Positions 1 through 11,172 of a DNA stretch of 64,000 bases are shown one piece after another. How positions within the stretch are numbered: position 1 is the stretch's first letter; each line of letters opens with the position of its first letter. The translations under genes and the position numbers were made by a program. The DNA comes from Carposina sasakii (lineage: Eukaryota > Arthropoda > Insecta > Lepidoptera > Carposinidae), in assembly GCA_014607495.2 (NCBI GenBank), contig CP053153.1, forward strand, positions 10,416,001 through 10,480,000. The letters are read 5' to 3'. Under the pieces are notes generated by a model that made no database searches, was not told the origin of the DNA, and saw only the letters and a list, made by a program, of their open reading frames with translations.

Positions 1-1125
1 GTATTAACCTTATTGGACTTCAGCAGTGCGTTTAACTGTGTTGACTATGACATCCTACTTGCCATCCTACGCTCTCTTAACGTATCTCCTCTGGTTACTG
101 AATGGTTCAATTCATACTTAAATGGTCGTCAGCAATGCGTGCGCGTTGACGATTTTACATCACACTGGTGTAGCATCACGGCGGGCGTACCCCAGGGCGC
201 CGTACTGTCACCCCTGCTCTTTTCAATTTTCATCAACTCTGTTTCGGAAATGTTAACCTCTTACTTTCATCTCTACGCTGATGACCTTCAGCTTTATAGA
301 CATTTTAACGTTAAAAATGTAAGGTTAGCTATGAAGGAGATGAACGAGGACCTGGTGCGCATTCGGGATTGGGCGAAATCATTTGGCCTGTTAGTCAACC
401 CGGGTAAATCCCAAGCCATAATCATAGGTAGTAGACATAACCTGAACATCTTGCGGCAGTCGGATATTCCGCAATTGTTTTATGACCAGATCCCGATTCC
501 CTTCACAGATACGGTCAAAAACCTAGGGGTCATATTTGACAGCACAATGTCGTGGACAGCTCAGGTTGGCGAAGTAAGTAGGAGGGTGCACTCATCCTTT
601 CATTCGCTTAAGCGTCTTCAGAACTTTCTGCCTTTTAAAACTAAAATAAGTCTTGCCCAGACCCTTATTCTCCCTCTTATTGATTATGCGGATGTTTGCT
701 ATCTCGACGCCAATGAGGAGCTGCTAAATAAACTCGAACGTCTACAGAATTTAGGTATCCGATTTATATACGGACTACGTAAATTTGATCACGTATCTCA
801 CTTTCGTAAAGAGTTAAAATGGCTCCCGATTCGTTTTCGCCGGAATACTCATCTATTAACACTCCTTTATAAAATTTTAAATTATCGTTTTTCTCCGTTA
901 TATCTCAGTGAGCGCTTTAAATATCTTTTTTCAAGAGATCGGCCTCTCCGATCCAATACGGCATCACTGCTACAAACTCCCCGATTTAATTCTGGGGCTT
1001 TTGGGTATTCTTTCTCGGTTCGGGCGGTTAAGCTCTGGAATGAATTACCCCACACGGTTAGAGATTGTCACACTGTTGGCACATTTAGGGAAAAGCTGAA
1101 GGATCACTACCTGTCCATTATATGA
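1..1125 (+). CDS. Non-LTR retrotransposon reverse transcriptase, 3' part of ORF2
   Basis: The frame is open from base 1 to a TGA ending at 1125, so the gene began outside the window. The product copies retrotransposon RNA into DNA at the target site. Visible motifs are LDFSSAF (palm motif A, near the start), GVPQGAVLSPLLF (motif B) and YADD (catalytic motif C, about residue 90). The thumb and C-terminal region ends in the W-N-x-L-P ... F-x-x-x-L pattern usual for CR1/Jockey-type LINEs. No frameshift is seen in the 370 or so residues present, so this is a fairly young copy. The exact clade cannot be fixed by eye. Confidence 0.85.
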   Translation, partial: VLTLLDFSSAFNCVDYDILLAILRSLNVSPLVTEWFNSYLNGRQQCVRVDDFTSHWCSITAGVPQGAVLSPLLFSIFINSVSEMLTSYFHLYADDLQLYRHFNVKNVRLAMKEMNEDLVRIRDWAKSFGLLVNPGKSQAIIIGSRHNLNILRQSDIPQLFYDQIPIPFTDTVKNLGVIFDSTMSWTAQVGEVSRRVHSSFHSLKRLQNFLPFKTKISLAQTLILPLIDYADVCYLDANEELLNKLERLQNLGIRFIYGLRKFDHVSHFRKELKWLPIRFRRNTHLLTLLYKILNYRFSPLYLSERFKYLFSRDRPLRSNTASLLQTPRFNSGAFGYSFSVRAVKLWNELPHTVRDCHTVGTFREKLKDHYLSII

Positions 1126-1367
1126 ATATGCTGTCATTTGTTTTTTCTCCTTTTTTTTCTTAATGTAACTTTGTAGTTTCTTAGAATTTGTTTAATTGCA
1201 CATGTTACCCTGTTGTTAACAATTTCTCTTTACTTGCTTGGCTTGCTGGAAGAGATCTCTGGTAGAGATAAGCTTGCCATTGTACATGCATCTCTTCTTT
1301 AATGTTGTATGCCATATTTCTTTTTGTGTATGTGCAATAAAGAATAAAGAATAAAGAATAAATGTCC
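1126..1367 (+). mobile_element. 3' UTR and AATAAAG-repeat tail of the LINE
   Basis: The stop codon is followed by about 190 bases of T-rich UTR and a hairpin-like segment (AGAGATCTCT ... AGAGATAAGCTTGCC). It ends in GCAATAAAGAATAAAGAATAAA. Related 3' ends lie at 31680-31790 and 38125-38215. The repeated AATAAAG tail is the element's own 3' terminus. Confidence 0.7.
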
Positions 1368-1468
1368 TAGTCCACCCCCTACTTATAGATATATGAATTT
1401 TATTTATTGATACTGTACACGTATTCGTGTATTGTTTAAAAGACGCAATTTAAAATTTTAACTATGAT

Positions 1469-2121
1469 ACAGGATGTTTTTTCGTTGCCACCCTTAACGA
1501 AGGGTACGTACTATCAACCAAGGTGCCGCTGACATTTAGTTTGCAGCGCGTTAGTAAACCATCCTTCAATAGAAAGTCAGAAAAACATTATAATAGACTT
1601 TTTTTACTATTGACAAAATGTAAAACAATAAAAATATTGGCTGACTAGCACAGATGTCAAACATAAGAATATTCTTAACAATGATTTTTACACCCTCTCC
1701 TATTGTTTTGGGTTTCTCAAGACAAATGCTAATTTTCTGTAACTTTAAAAAAATTATTGATACAATGAACAGATTGGTATGCAGCAGTAAAGAGTATGAC
1801 AAGGAACTATTGGAGCTTGCAAACGAAAAATTTTTAGAATCGTGTCAGCGGCGCCTTGGTTGATAGTACTCTATACATCAAATAAAGTAAGTTTATGCCA
1901 AAAAAAACGATGTAAATTTTTTTTATTTTTTTTTATTACTTGGTCGGGTAAAATTTATAGTGTCCAGGCTTTATGCTAGTTTTTTCATAGAGAGATATTA
2001 ATTATTTCTCGTAAAAAATCTTGCTACGCGCGTCTATGAGCATTTATGCAGAAAAACGCAGTCTATTTACTCAACTTTGGACCCTAATATGTTGGGAACA
2101 AGACACTTCCCAGGTATGCTT
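1469..2121 (+). repeat. Dispersed repeat, inverted copy at 45841-46150
   Basis: From ACAGGATGTTTTTTCGTTGCC to CTTCCCAGGTATGCTT the sequence matches, in reverse orientation, 45841-46150. The copies differ by point changes and by an extra 356-bp MITE (1511-1866) present only here. The family has no coding capacity that I can see. Confidence 0.8.
1511..1866. mobile_element. MITE with TA target duplication, nested in a repeat
   Basis: The ends are inverted repeats of about 24 bp, starting CTATCAACCAAGG and matching with one mismatch. They are flanked by TA on each side (1509-1510 and 1867-1868). The paralogous repeat at 45841-46150 lacks the insert and reads straight through the site with a single TA. 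TA target use points to the Tc1/mariner (IS630) superfamily. No transposase is encoded. Confidence 0.85.
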
Positions 2122-2639
2122 CCATGGAGATAAATGATCGTGATGATGAGGAGCACTGGCGGCTCGTCCTAAGGAGCGCTGGTGCGGTGCACTCCCACCC
2201 ACGAAGATTACATAGGCAATCTATATTTCTCTATATTTATAATTATCTTTCAATTCTACTATGTTTATACAATAGTGTCTACGCGTTCGTCTCAAGTAAG
2301 TTGTAATCTTATGTATCGAGTGGAGCTCTACCGATCGCGCTCCAATGAAACGAAATTTGGTACTATTCCTAGTACTGTATTCAATGAGTGCGAAAGAGAC
2401 ATACCGACATAGGCCGGCGCGTGAAACAGAAGATTTCGTATGAAAAATTAGCCTTATCTGGAGCGCCGCTCACTTTAATTCGGGTATGCGGCCACTAGAG
2501 ATTGCTTGGTCTGAGTTAGAATGCGATATGGTTGTCTTTAATGTGTTTCATTAGGTCATCTGAATTTTTATAACTGTACGGTTGAACTTGCACCATTCCA
2601 TTCGTTAAGGGAGTGAACACCCATCTAAAAATTTCAGCA

Positions 2640-3180
2640 ACCGCCTCTGATGTATAGATGGGTAACTCTTCATATTAAAACGAGGATGAAGGAGTACCTC
2701 AAATCAAGTTCATCTCATTTAACCAAAAGTAACTCTATGTTAGGGTAATAAGACTGGATATTGATTGAGTGAATGGTAATAAACCTCGAGTTCTCATCGT
2801 GAGGTACACCTCGTTTTGAGTTGTTCACCTCATTTAACCAAAAGCAACTCTATGTTAGAGTAATAAGACTGGATATTAAATTAGTGAATGGTAATGAACC
2901 TCGAGTTCTGCTCGCGAGGTACACTTCACTTTGAGGTGTTCACCTCATTTAACCAAAAGCATCTCTATTTTAGGGTAATAAGATTGGATATTGATTGAGT
3001 GAATGGTAATGAACCTCAAGTCGCGCTCGCGACTCATTACCTCATCGCCTCAACACCTCACATTTGAGGTGTTCACCTCGTTTAATTAAAATGTTATCTA
3101 ATGTCACGGTAATAAGACTTACTATCGTGACAGATATTATTGAGTGAGTGAATGAGAGAGCCTCGACGACGGCGACGACT
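2640..3180. repeat. Tandem repeat, ~115-bp unit, 3-4 copies
   Basis: Units start with TCAYCTCATTTAACCAAAAG at 2710, 2825 and 2940, and a diverged fourth begins at 3073. Spacing is 115, 115 and 133 bases. Each unit carries a GAGGTG/CACCTC pair, in places as the palindrome GAGGTGTTCACCTC, and a GGTAATAAGACTGGATATT block. Related GAGGTG-rich sequence without clear periodicity continues to about 3450. Confidence 0.8.
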
Positions 3181-4034
3181 CGACTCATGAGCGAGTATGT
3201 TTCATTTCTGTTCGTTCCTTCAGTGAGTGAATGAGGTGAGTTGTAGAATGAGTGAGGAGATTGCGGGTGCACGCAAATAGGAGCGCTATTTCGACCGTGA
3301 TAAGTATCTTAGTAAGTAAAACGAGGATGAGGTGTGAGGTGTTGTAAAATTAAAACGAGGCCTCCCTTGAATTTTGCCGCGGTGAGAACCTCGAATGAGG
3401 TGACTAACGGGTGAGGAGCTCATCGCTACTCTGATGAGGAGATTTCGTAGTTTTCGGGAACGTTGACGACCAAGAATCAGCCTGTATATTTGTTGTTGTT
3501 GCAACAAAGATTATTTCTGTCTGTCTTAAGGTTTTTCAATTAACAGAATAAATGATAAATAGGAAGGAAATAATGTTTTGTGAGAAAATAAGAAACATCA
3601 TGTTTTTTAAATTGAAACAAAGACTTAAGTTTATTTAATCAAGAACAAGTATACATTTGTGGTCAAATAGTTATCTTCCATTAATGGTAGAGTTAGTAAC
3701 AAATTAATAGGAATATCACAGTTAAATTCGAAACAAAGTTATTGAATCTGCCTAAATTACAGTTTAGTACTTTAATTTTGACTGGAAAATAAACGTTTAT
3801 TTTTAAAAACAGAAACATCAACATCGTTATCAACAAACAAATAACGCTTTACAAACACACAGATTATTCGGTATCCGAAACAAGAAATGGATGCCTTTTT
3901 GAATTGGTGATCAGGAACATTGGAAAGCAAAATTAATGCTATTGTACATCTTTGGTTCATTATAACAATCTAAACATATTAGGACTCAAAAATCTATAGG
4001 AAAGGGGCACAAATATCGGAATCATTTTAAATTT
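3181..4034. other. Intergenic, downstream of the first cuticle gene
   Basis: The first 270 bases are GAGGTG-rich sequence related to the tandem array. The rest is AT-rich. I see no gene, and short open frames here have no recognisable product. Confidence 0.5.
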
Positions 4035-6675
4035 TTAGTCGTCCCTGTCTTCCCTGCTTTCTTCAACTTCATATCGATCTTTTTTGTTGAATTTGGGGCT
4101 ACGCTCTTTTAGCTCCTTGGACCAGCGGCGTTCTTCAGCAGACTCGCTGCTGGAGCTCTTGTTCTTTTTTTGGGATTCATCCTTTTCCTTTTTGCGGGAC
4201 TTGTCCTTACTCTCTTTCTTGGACTTAGGTTTTACTTCTTCCCGAGATTCATCTTCATTTTCTTCCTGCGATTTTGCCTTCTTATTTTTCTTAGATTCGA
4301 TCCTATCTTCTTCCCTAGATTCATCCTTATCCTCTTTCTTGGGTTTATCTTCTTCTTCCGAAGATTCATCTTTGTCATCTTTCTTGGATGCTTTCTTATG
4401 TTTTAGTGGTTCAGAGTACTCAACCTTGGCATCGAAGCTGAAATTAATAAGTAAATTGCTTTATATACAAACTCAGTTGAAAAGTAGGTCAATATAACCA
4501 ATAATATTAACTTTAGTTCTGCATAAAAAATAATAGTTATATCGTAGTAACACTACAATTATTCTAGTACGCAAAGACCTTAAGAGAAATATTTTGATAT
4601 TTACTTATTACTAACTAGTCTATTCAAAGTTATATGGAAAAGAAAAAAAAAAACTGATTTGGACAAATTGTATCTAGATAATGGAATAGTTGTTTCAGGT
4701 AGTAGTGTATTATTATTATTATTTTATTTATTTATTTTACTAACAAAACAAGTTACAATCTGTAATTAATATAATCCTACACATTCATTAAATTTAACTA
4801 GACTGTAACTCTTTACAATGTTGGCACATTAATACACAATATCTTCTAAGCGCATCACATCATTAGAAAAAGAAAATTAAAAATAAAAACAATTTAAATT
4901 ATTGTGAAGTATAAGTAGCATAACAGCCATGTTTCACCAAAATCTATTCGATAGTTTTTGCATGAAAGGGTAACAAGCATCCAAACATATATCTTCACAA
5001 ACTATTTTCTTAATAACTTTTCCGACTTACCCTTTATCAACGCGGTAAGTCACAGTGCGCTTGCGACCGCTAGGTTCGACGAGCCAATACACTCCCGTCA
5101 CCTTGTCGCCGGTCTTCTCTTCGCGCTGGCCTTTAATGTCCTTGGTGTATGGGTCATCCACTTTGTAGGAGAACTCATAACCTGGAGCCTGGAGAATAAT
5201 GATCCTATTATGTCATACGGCTTGCAATGTTGGCTTATTATGCCAAAATATTATGAATTTTGTCACACTATCCCATTTAGGTACTTAACACTGGCGGACT
5301 AACAGGGGGGCGGTGGGGGCGGTCCGCCCCGGGCCCCACAACTGAGGGGCCTCAGATTGGCATATTAAAAAAAAAAATTCCTTGTCTACTCAGACAATGT
5401 TATTTTAACATAATCTGCTGTAATTAAACCATTCTTCCGATCATTTACCATAATAAGTAAACGGTGTAGGTACCTAATTCATCTAAGTTCATAAGATTCA
5501 TAACCAGAGGTCGGAATTAGGTAGAGTCATTTATGTACTTGCATCGAAATGTTGATATTAATGTGGACCTTCCCAGGATTTCTAATGGACAATCCCGTGT
5601 GGCCAACAATATTACAAATAAATAATAATAAAACCCTCAGAGATAGACAAATAAAACAAAGATAATTAACATAAAATGTTTATTAGTTTGTAATTTGAGG
5701 CATATCCACTTTATTCTTTCGCTGTATGAAATCAGTGCAAGTACATAAATGACTCTACCTAATTCCGACCTCTGTTCATAACGCATAGGGCCTGTTTCAA
5801 CACTTACTGATAAGTGCCCGATATAATTATCTGACAGATATCTCTATTGACATCTCCCTCTTGTTAGTACGAACCGAAAGAGACGGCATCACACATATCT
5901 GGCGGATAAGATATCCGGAACTTATCAGTAGGTGGTGAAACAGGCCCTTAGAGTTGTGAAAACTGAAGTTCGGAAACGTATTTTGCGACTGTAGCGCAAT
6001 TTTGCGACTGGAGGGCGGGCGCCAGGGGGCCCTAAAATTAAAGACCGCCCCGGGCCCCAAAAAGTCTTAGTCCGCCAGTGGTACTTAATTAAGTTTTAAA
6101 ATATCAAGACGAAATTGAAGATTATAGACATCTTCATTCCTGGGCAAATATCAGAAACCAGATTTTTTATAGATAACAAGACCTAGATAGAACAGGACGA
6201 AGAATCTTTTAATTATTATTCCGCCGAAACTCTCTTTTCTTAGTTTCATTTTTCTTGTAGACTGTTTTTAACAGGTCCAAAATAGTTTCCACTTACTTTA
6301 TCTTCTTCAGAGGAAGATGAGCTGCTGCTTTTGCCACGGAGGATCAGGCTCTGCTCGGAGGTTGGCGGCCTGCCCTGTGCGTACAGCACCACTCCCAAGA
6401 TTATCACTACCTGTAACGTAAAATCATCAATAATATAGATAGCATTAAAAAGGGGCGAGCAAGAGAGCATTCAGTCTAAATAACTCGAGACACAAAATAT
6501 ATACATAATTAGGAAAGTGCTTTACTGGTATACAATATACAATTATTATTTTTTTTATTATATATATTAATTTCTAATTTTCTAGCTTTATCGTTCTAGA
6601 ATGCTATTTTTTATGAGCATATACTTTTGTTGCTTTTAGCACACTAAAATTATATTACTTTACCTTAACAAGCAT
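4035..6675 (-). CDS. Cuticular protein, R&R domain, poly-Ser/acidic, charged tail (228 aa)
   Basis: A secreted chitin-binding cuticle protein. Exons (minus strand) are 6664-6675, 6297-6410, 5031-5188 and 4035-4437, all with GT-AG junctions. They total 687 coding bases including the stop. Residues 1-17 or so form the signal peptide (hydrophobic VVIILGVVLYAQG), followed by a run of seven Ser then EEDK. The R&R domain starts at YEFSYKVDDP (residue 46), contains EKTGDKVTGVYWL and EPSGRKRTVTY, and ends with GFDAKVEYSEPLKH across the last junction. RKRTV replaces the usual SVRTV of RR-2. The last 120 residues are almost only Lys, Glu, Asp and Ser, with repeated KDES/EED units, ending REDRDD. This looks like a cross-linkable or phosphorylated extension, which is inference. 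The intron holding three nested transposons separates exons 2 and 3. It is paralogous to 12435-14505. Confidence 0.9.
5505..5774. mobile_element. hAT-like MITE nested in 5289-6080
   Basis: Inverted termini of about 39 bp, starting CAGAGGTCGGAATTAGGTAG, are essentially identical. They are flanked by the 8-bp duplication TTCATAAC (5497-5504 and 5775-5782). The insertion must postdate the enclosing element. Confidence 0.9.
5788..5947. mobile_element. Short MITE nested in 5289-6080, PIF/Harbinger-like ends
   Basis: The ends are inverted repeats GGGCCTGTTTCAMCACYTAC continuing to ACTGATAAGT. Flanking trinucleotides are ATA and TTA, so a 3-bp TSD is imperfect. The GGGCCTGTTTCA terminus suggests the PIF/Harbinger group, but that is inference. 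Confidence 0.65.
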
Positions 6676-6722
6676 TATTGAGCCGATGATACTAGATGCT
6701 AGAAGATTGATAACTCAATTGT

Positions 6723-6752
6723 ACTGATTCAGAATAAAATGTTGTTTTTATA
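6723..6752 (-). promoter_or_regulatory. Core promoter: TATA box and initiator
   Basis: On the minus strand TATAAAA lies at 6752-6746 and the arthropod initiator TCAGT at 6727-6723. The spacing of about 25 bases is normal, and the ATG is 48 bases further on at 6675. It serves the cuticle gene 4035-6675. Confidence 0.75.
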
Positions 6753-6759
6753 CGTATCT

Positions 6760-7799
6760 TAAATGCTGTAAATTGATCGCGTCCTGCTTTGGATTGAACG
6801 TGAAATAATTTTTTTGTAATTTAGAACTATTCTACTAGAGGTTTCTCTACACCTGAAGGGCGTATCTGAGCAATCAGATCATCAAAGGGGATTGGCACTA
6901 CTTCAGTTTCCTATGAACAAGTTTTATTCACTTAGCCATATGTACATTACAATTAGTAACCAAAAGCAATTAATTAGTAAAATTGACCAATGCCAATGTT
7001 AAATGTGTAATTATATATCTTCAAGAAGTTTTAATCATTTACATTTATCCTCGCTATGCTAGTCGTTGCTGTGGGATCTCCTTTATGATGCTGCAGTCTG
7101 GATACCCCATTTCGGGAATATAGATGTGTGAATGCCTATTTAATAGCCACGAGGTTTGTCTCAGGGGGTTTTTTTCAATAGTCGCTGAGCTGGCGGGTTG
7201 GTGTCCGCACTGTAATTTTCGGACTATCTTGTCAACACGGGAGCCTGCCCACCTCCCGGAAACCCTGAATCGCCTCTTATAATACCCACGGGCAGGTATG
7301 GGATGGTGCAACTCTACTATATATTATGTCAATACTTATTATTTGGAAAAATTTACATGGGATTCCTAGTTTGATATTTTGTAGACAGTTCCTTCATAAT
7401 CTTCCTACCTTTATATAGGTATAGGAATGGGGTCGGCGCAATATGGTTTCTTTAGAAACTCGTATTTTGAAGGATTTGGCGACAACTTCCCTATAGCTTA
7501 ACATACTGGTTCTGCTACACCCTGTATACGTGCTTATGTAGTTCATCCCAATTATTTATTTTTATTACAGGTATGAGTATAATGTAATTAAAATTATAGC
7601 CGCACCCCTTGCTTGTTACCGCCAGGAGATTGCGTAGGTAGATATTATACTTACCGACTCTGAAATAAAGTTGTTTTTTTTTACATGTTTCCCGCCGATT
7701 TGTAAAAGTCGATGGATGTTATTCACGCATAAAAACATCATGTGTCAAATACTAATAAAACCCTTTAGTAAGTTAGTTAGTTAATAACCTAGGTGGTTC
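6760..7799. other. Intergenic with fragments of two dispersed repeats
   Basis: About 7040-7125 matches the tail of a dispersed repeat also seen at 8345-8600 (GATCTCCTTTATGATGCTGCAG ... TACCCCATTTCGGG). About 7195-7312 matches in reverse the retroposon family at 44989-45232 (CCCACCTCCCGGAAACCC, CCCACGGGCAGG). The remainder shows no gene. Confidence 0.6.
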
Positions 7800-7807
7800 A
7801 TCTATGC

Positions 7808-8222
7808 CAGGGATGGCGAACCTTTAGTGATATATGTGCCATTTTTATGAGACAAATATATCTATGACGTGCCATCAAATAATTTAGGCATATTGATATT
7901 ATTGAACAAAAATAAAACTAGATGATATTAAGTATATATTTATTAAAAATTCAAAAGTACAATTATCGGTATGTAATGTTACTATTTTAACATATAATAA
8001 AAAATTGTGTTATTTCTGCTGTTTCAAATAAGATGCTAAGTATTTTATGTCAGGCTCTTACTTTGTTACTTTCAGCAGAATGCAAGCTGCTGAACTAGTC
8101 ATCTGACAAACGGTTTCGATGCAGTTTTTTTGTTATTCATTCTTATTTGTATCATTAGGCGTGCCTGAACTATTTTGTTGCGTGCCAGGGGTGGCACGCG
8201 TGCCATTGGTTCGCCATCCCTG
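7808..8222. mobile_element. hAT-like non-autonomous transposon
   Basis: The inverted termini are CAGGGATGGCGAACC, perfect over 15 bp. They are flanked by the 8-bp duplication ATCTATGC (7800-7807 and 8223-8230). The 415-bp interior is AT-rich with no transposase. TIR start CAG and the 8-bp TSD identify hAT. Confidence 0.92.
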
Positions 8223-8344
8223 ATCTATGCTAATCTATGGGTAGTACATGGTAGTCTTACCTTTTTCTGACAGATTATTTTTAGTTTATGTAGTTGTTAC
8301 AGAGTTGTTACATCAATGAAACAATTAATCTCTAATTTTGCCTG

Positions 8345-8600
8345 ACATCTTTCATCGTCCTGAGCTGATGCAATGCTTCACTAGAATACATAATGCATCT
8401 CCTTCGGTGCACGTCGTAAGAGACGACTCTAAAGAACTCGGGCGTTCTCTCAGATAATAGGCCAACACCTTGTCACTGATCGATAACACCTGTCCCCGCC
8501 ATGCTAAACCTAGTGGCAGGAGGATCTCTTTTATAATCCTGTAGTACCTACTGGCTACCCCATGTCGGGAGCACAGTCGTATGTATGTGTATATATCATT
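8345..8600 (+). repeat. Dispersed repeat family A (GTCGTAAGAGACGA)
   Basis: Blocks GATGCA..TCCTTCGGTGCACGTCGTAAGAG, GTTCTCTCAG, TTGTCACTGAT, GCCATGCTAAAC, GATCTC..ATAATCCTG and TACCCCATGTCGGGA recur in the same order at 28925-29085 and 60598-60935. Shorter pieces are at 7040, 15950, 39755 and 61722. It appears to be a degenerate retroposon of unknown class. Confidence 0.7.
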
Positions 8601-9507
8601 CACCGCTAAGGCATAGAGCATTCTATACGCCAACACTTCCGGCACTCGCTGTCATATATCGTTCTATGACTGCGTGTGCCAGGGGGGTTGGCGTATAGTA
8701 TAGTATAAGATTTTACTTGATAACATAGACGCCTCTGAGTTTAACATAGCAAAGTTGATAACGGTTCGAAAAGATATCACCTTATATACCGGTAGATTGG
8801 GTGTTTTTCTATTTTCAAAACTTTTTTTATAGGAACTGTTACCCAAGAAGACAATGTAGTTTTTGAAAACATAATAAAAGTACATATTGATTAGTAAATG
8901 ATTAGTAGATGGCTCAGTTTGAAATCGCCTCCGACAAGATTGACTGGCAACATTATTGACTTATTGCCAACAGATTTATGTTAACATTCTTCAACAGTAA
9001 CTCACTCTCTCATTGGTTACTGATATAACCCATAAATAAATGTTGCTTCTAGTTAACCACAATTAGTTCAATTAGGTTTCTTCATCAGATTTGCAAAATT
9101 TGATGGAGTATTTCCAGAACGGAGCCTCATTAACACAGATTGATATGTTTCTGAATAGGGAATATGCACTTATTTTTTTAATGATTTTAAATAATTATTT
9201 ACATGACTACAAATATATTTAAAAAAATATCTATTCGTATCACATAAGCTTATAAAGGCAATTATTATTATTATTAATTGGTACATATTACAGCTTTACA
9301 GCACTACATTATGAGCATTTTTTTTACATACTGGTGCATAACAAGCCATAACGCCAGATACATATGTACGCAGCATGATAATTTAGGGTACGTAAGAGTA
9401 ACAAAATTGAAACAGTGAATACAGATAAAAGCTAAGTGATACATACATATATATAATATACCTACACATTACCCATGCATATATATACATACAAACATAC
9501 ATACTTC
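8601..9507. other. Intergenic, no feature seen
   Basis: AT-rich sequence with an ATT microsatellite near 9261. I see no gene, inverted termini or promoter here. The last 250 bases may be the 3' UTR of the minus-strand LINE that follows. Confidence 0.4.
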
Positions 9508-10200
9508 CTAATTCAATAAATGTAAAAAGAAAATGAGACTATAATAATAACAATCTGGACAACCTCTGCTTAAACTGGTAATAAGTAAGCTGATAGATGT
9601 CGGGGACTTCCCCCCCTGCCCATACAGGTCGTTGTAGGCGCGGCACATTCTGTGAACGGGATTATTGGCGGTGTAGCGGGCATGACACAAATCAAGACGA
9701 AAGGGTCATTTTAGTCTCACAGAGCGGATAGGAACATTGATGTTGATGGAGAGGAGAACTGTGGTAGATATCGATCCGTTCATTATTTTGCACAAGTGCA
9801 GAAAATCCTGCATATTGCTGCGTGCGTACAAACTTGCAATACCGAAGTGTTCTCTTCTCTTGTCGTAGGATTGCAACTTTCTGTGGAGACCAAAACGCCC
9901 CGCCAAGATACGCACAAAACGTTTCTGTACCGATTCTACCTCTTCTCTGTGTACGTTGTATATTGGAAACCATATGACACTTGCATATTCAATTTTGCTA
10001 AGTACCAACGATCGGTAGAGTAATACCAAACTCTTTGGATTTTTAAAGACTCTTGTAATCCGACTGATAAACCCAAGCATTTTGTAGCTTTTCAATACTG
10101 TTGACTTGCAGTGGTCGTTAAAACTGAGCCTGTCATCGAATATGACCCCCAAATCGCGCACAATCGTGTTTCGTTGAAGTGATGTCCCGTCAATGTTATA

Positions 10201-11172
10201 GTCTACACTAATATTATAAAGAGGAAAACTTTGTTTGTTTGGTTGTAATGAATAGGCTCAAAAACTTAGGACCGATTTTAAAAATTCTTTCACCGTTAGA
10301 ATCCTTATAGGACCTGGATGAACATAGGCTATAAGAATTTCCCGATATTCCCACGGGAAGGCGACAAACGGGAATTCTATATTTTTTACGAAAACCACTA
10401 TACATATGAAGCTGAAATCGGGCATATATGTTCATTGGGGAGAGCAAGGGAGGACTAAAAACGGATTTCCCGAAATTCCCACGGGAAGGGGACAAACGGG
10501 AATTCATAATTTTTACGAAAACCGCTATACATATTAAGCTGAAATTGGGCATAGATGTTCATTAGGGACTGCAAGTAAGCACTAAGGACGAATTTCCCGA
10601 AATTCCCACGGGAAGGGGGCCAACGGGAATTAATTATTTTTTATGAAAACGGTTACACATATGAATCTTAAGTTGGGCATATTTGTTTATTTGGGACCCC
10701 GAGGAAGCACTAGGAACGGATTTCTCGAAACTCCCACGGGAAGGGGACAAACGGGAATTCATTTTTTTACGACAAGCGCGATACATATGAATTCGAAATT
10801 AGACCTGTACGTTCATTAGGGACTGCGAGGGAGCGCTAAGAACGAATTTCCCGAAATTCCCACGGGAAGGGGACTAACGGGAATTCAATTTTTTTACAAA
10901 AACCGCTGTACATGTGAAGCTAAAATCGGAGACTGCGGGGAAGCACTAAGAATTGATTTCCCGAAATTCCCACGGGAAGGGACTGTCTGTGCGTTTGTGC
11001 ACGCTAATCTCAGGAACGGCTTAACCGATTTCGGTGCAGTTTTCAGGAATATATTGTGACAGGTCCCACTTAACATATAGGCTACTTTTTATCCCGGGAA
11101 AATGTTTTTATCCCGGATAATTTCGACATTTTTTTTTCTGTAGTCCACGCGGACGGAGTCGCGGGCGTCCAC
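10201..11172 (-). repeat. Repeat element inserted in the LINE, carrying a tandem array
   Basis: On the minus strand it starts GTGGACGCCCGCGACTCCGT and ends TAATATTAGTGTAGAC, and it sits exactly between two halves of a LINE coding frame. The leading segment, with GTGGGACCTGTCACAATATATTCCTG and the AAATCGGTT..GCCGTT block, matches 50955-51180. The start also matches 19202-19230. The class is unclear, although the GCCCGCGACTTCGTCCGCG block is a familiar lepidopteran repeat. Confidence 0.75.
10335..10985. repeat. Tandem array, ~127-bp unit, six copies
   Basis: The core CCCACGGGAAGG occurs at 10350, 10478, 10605, 10733, 10859 and 10969, spaced 128, 127, 128, 126 and 110 bases. Each unit has TTTCCCGAAATTCCCACGGG, then ACAAACGGGAATT, a T run, ACGAAAACCGCTATACATAT and GAAATTGGGCATA. 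The TTCCCACGGGAA core is close to a palindrome. Confidence 0.92.

Larger units (their letters stand above)
5289..6080. mobile_element. hAT-like non-autonomous transposon in intron 2
   Basis: The ends are 14-bp inverted repeats CACTGGCGGACTAA, flanked by the 8-bp direct duplication GTACTTAA (5281-5288 and 6081-6088). Subterminal G/C runs (GGTCCGCCCCGGGCCCC) occur at both ends. An 8-bp TSD is diagnostic of hAT insertion. No transposase is present. Two younger elements are nested inside. Confidence 0.88.

Noticed and set aside
10335..10985. CRISPR-like array
   Set aside because: The repeat unit is continuous at about 127 bp with no unique spacers. The DNA is eukaryotic and the array lies in a mobile repeat.
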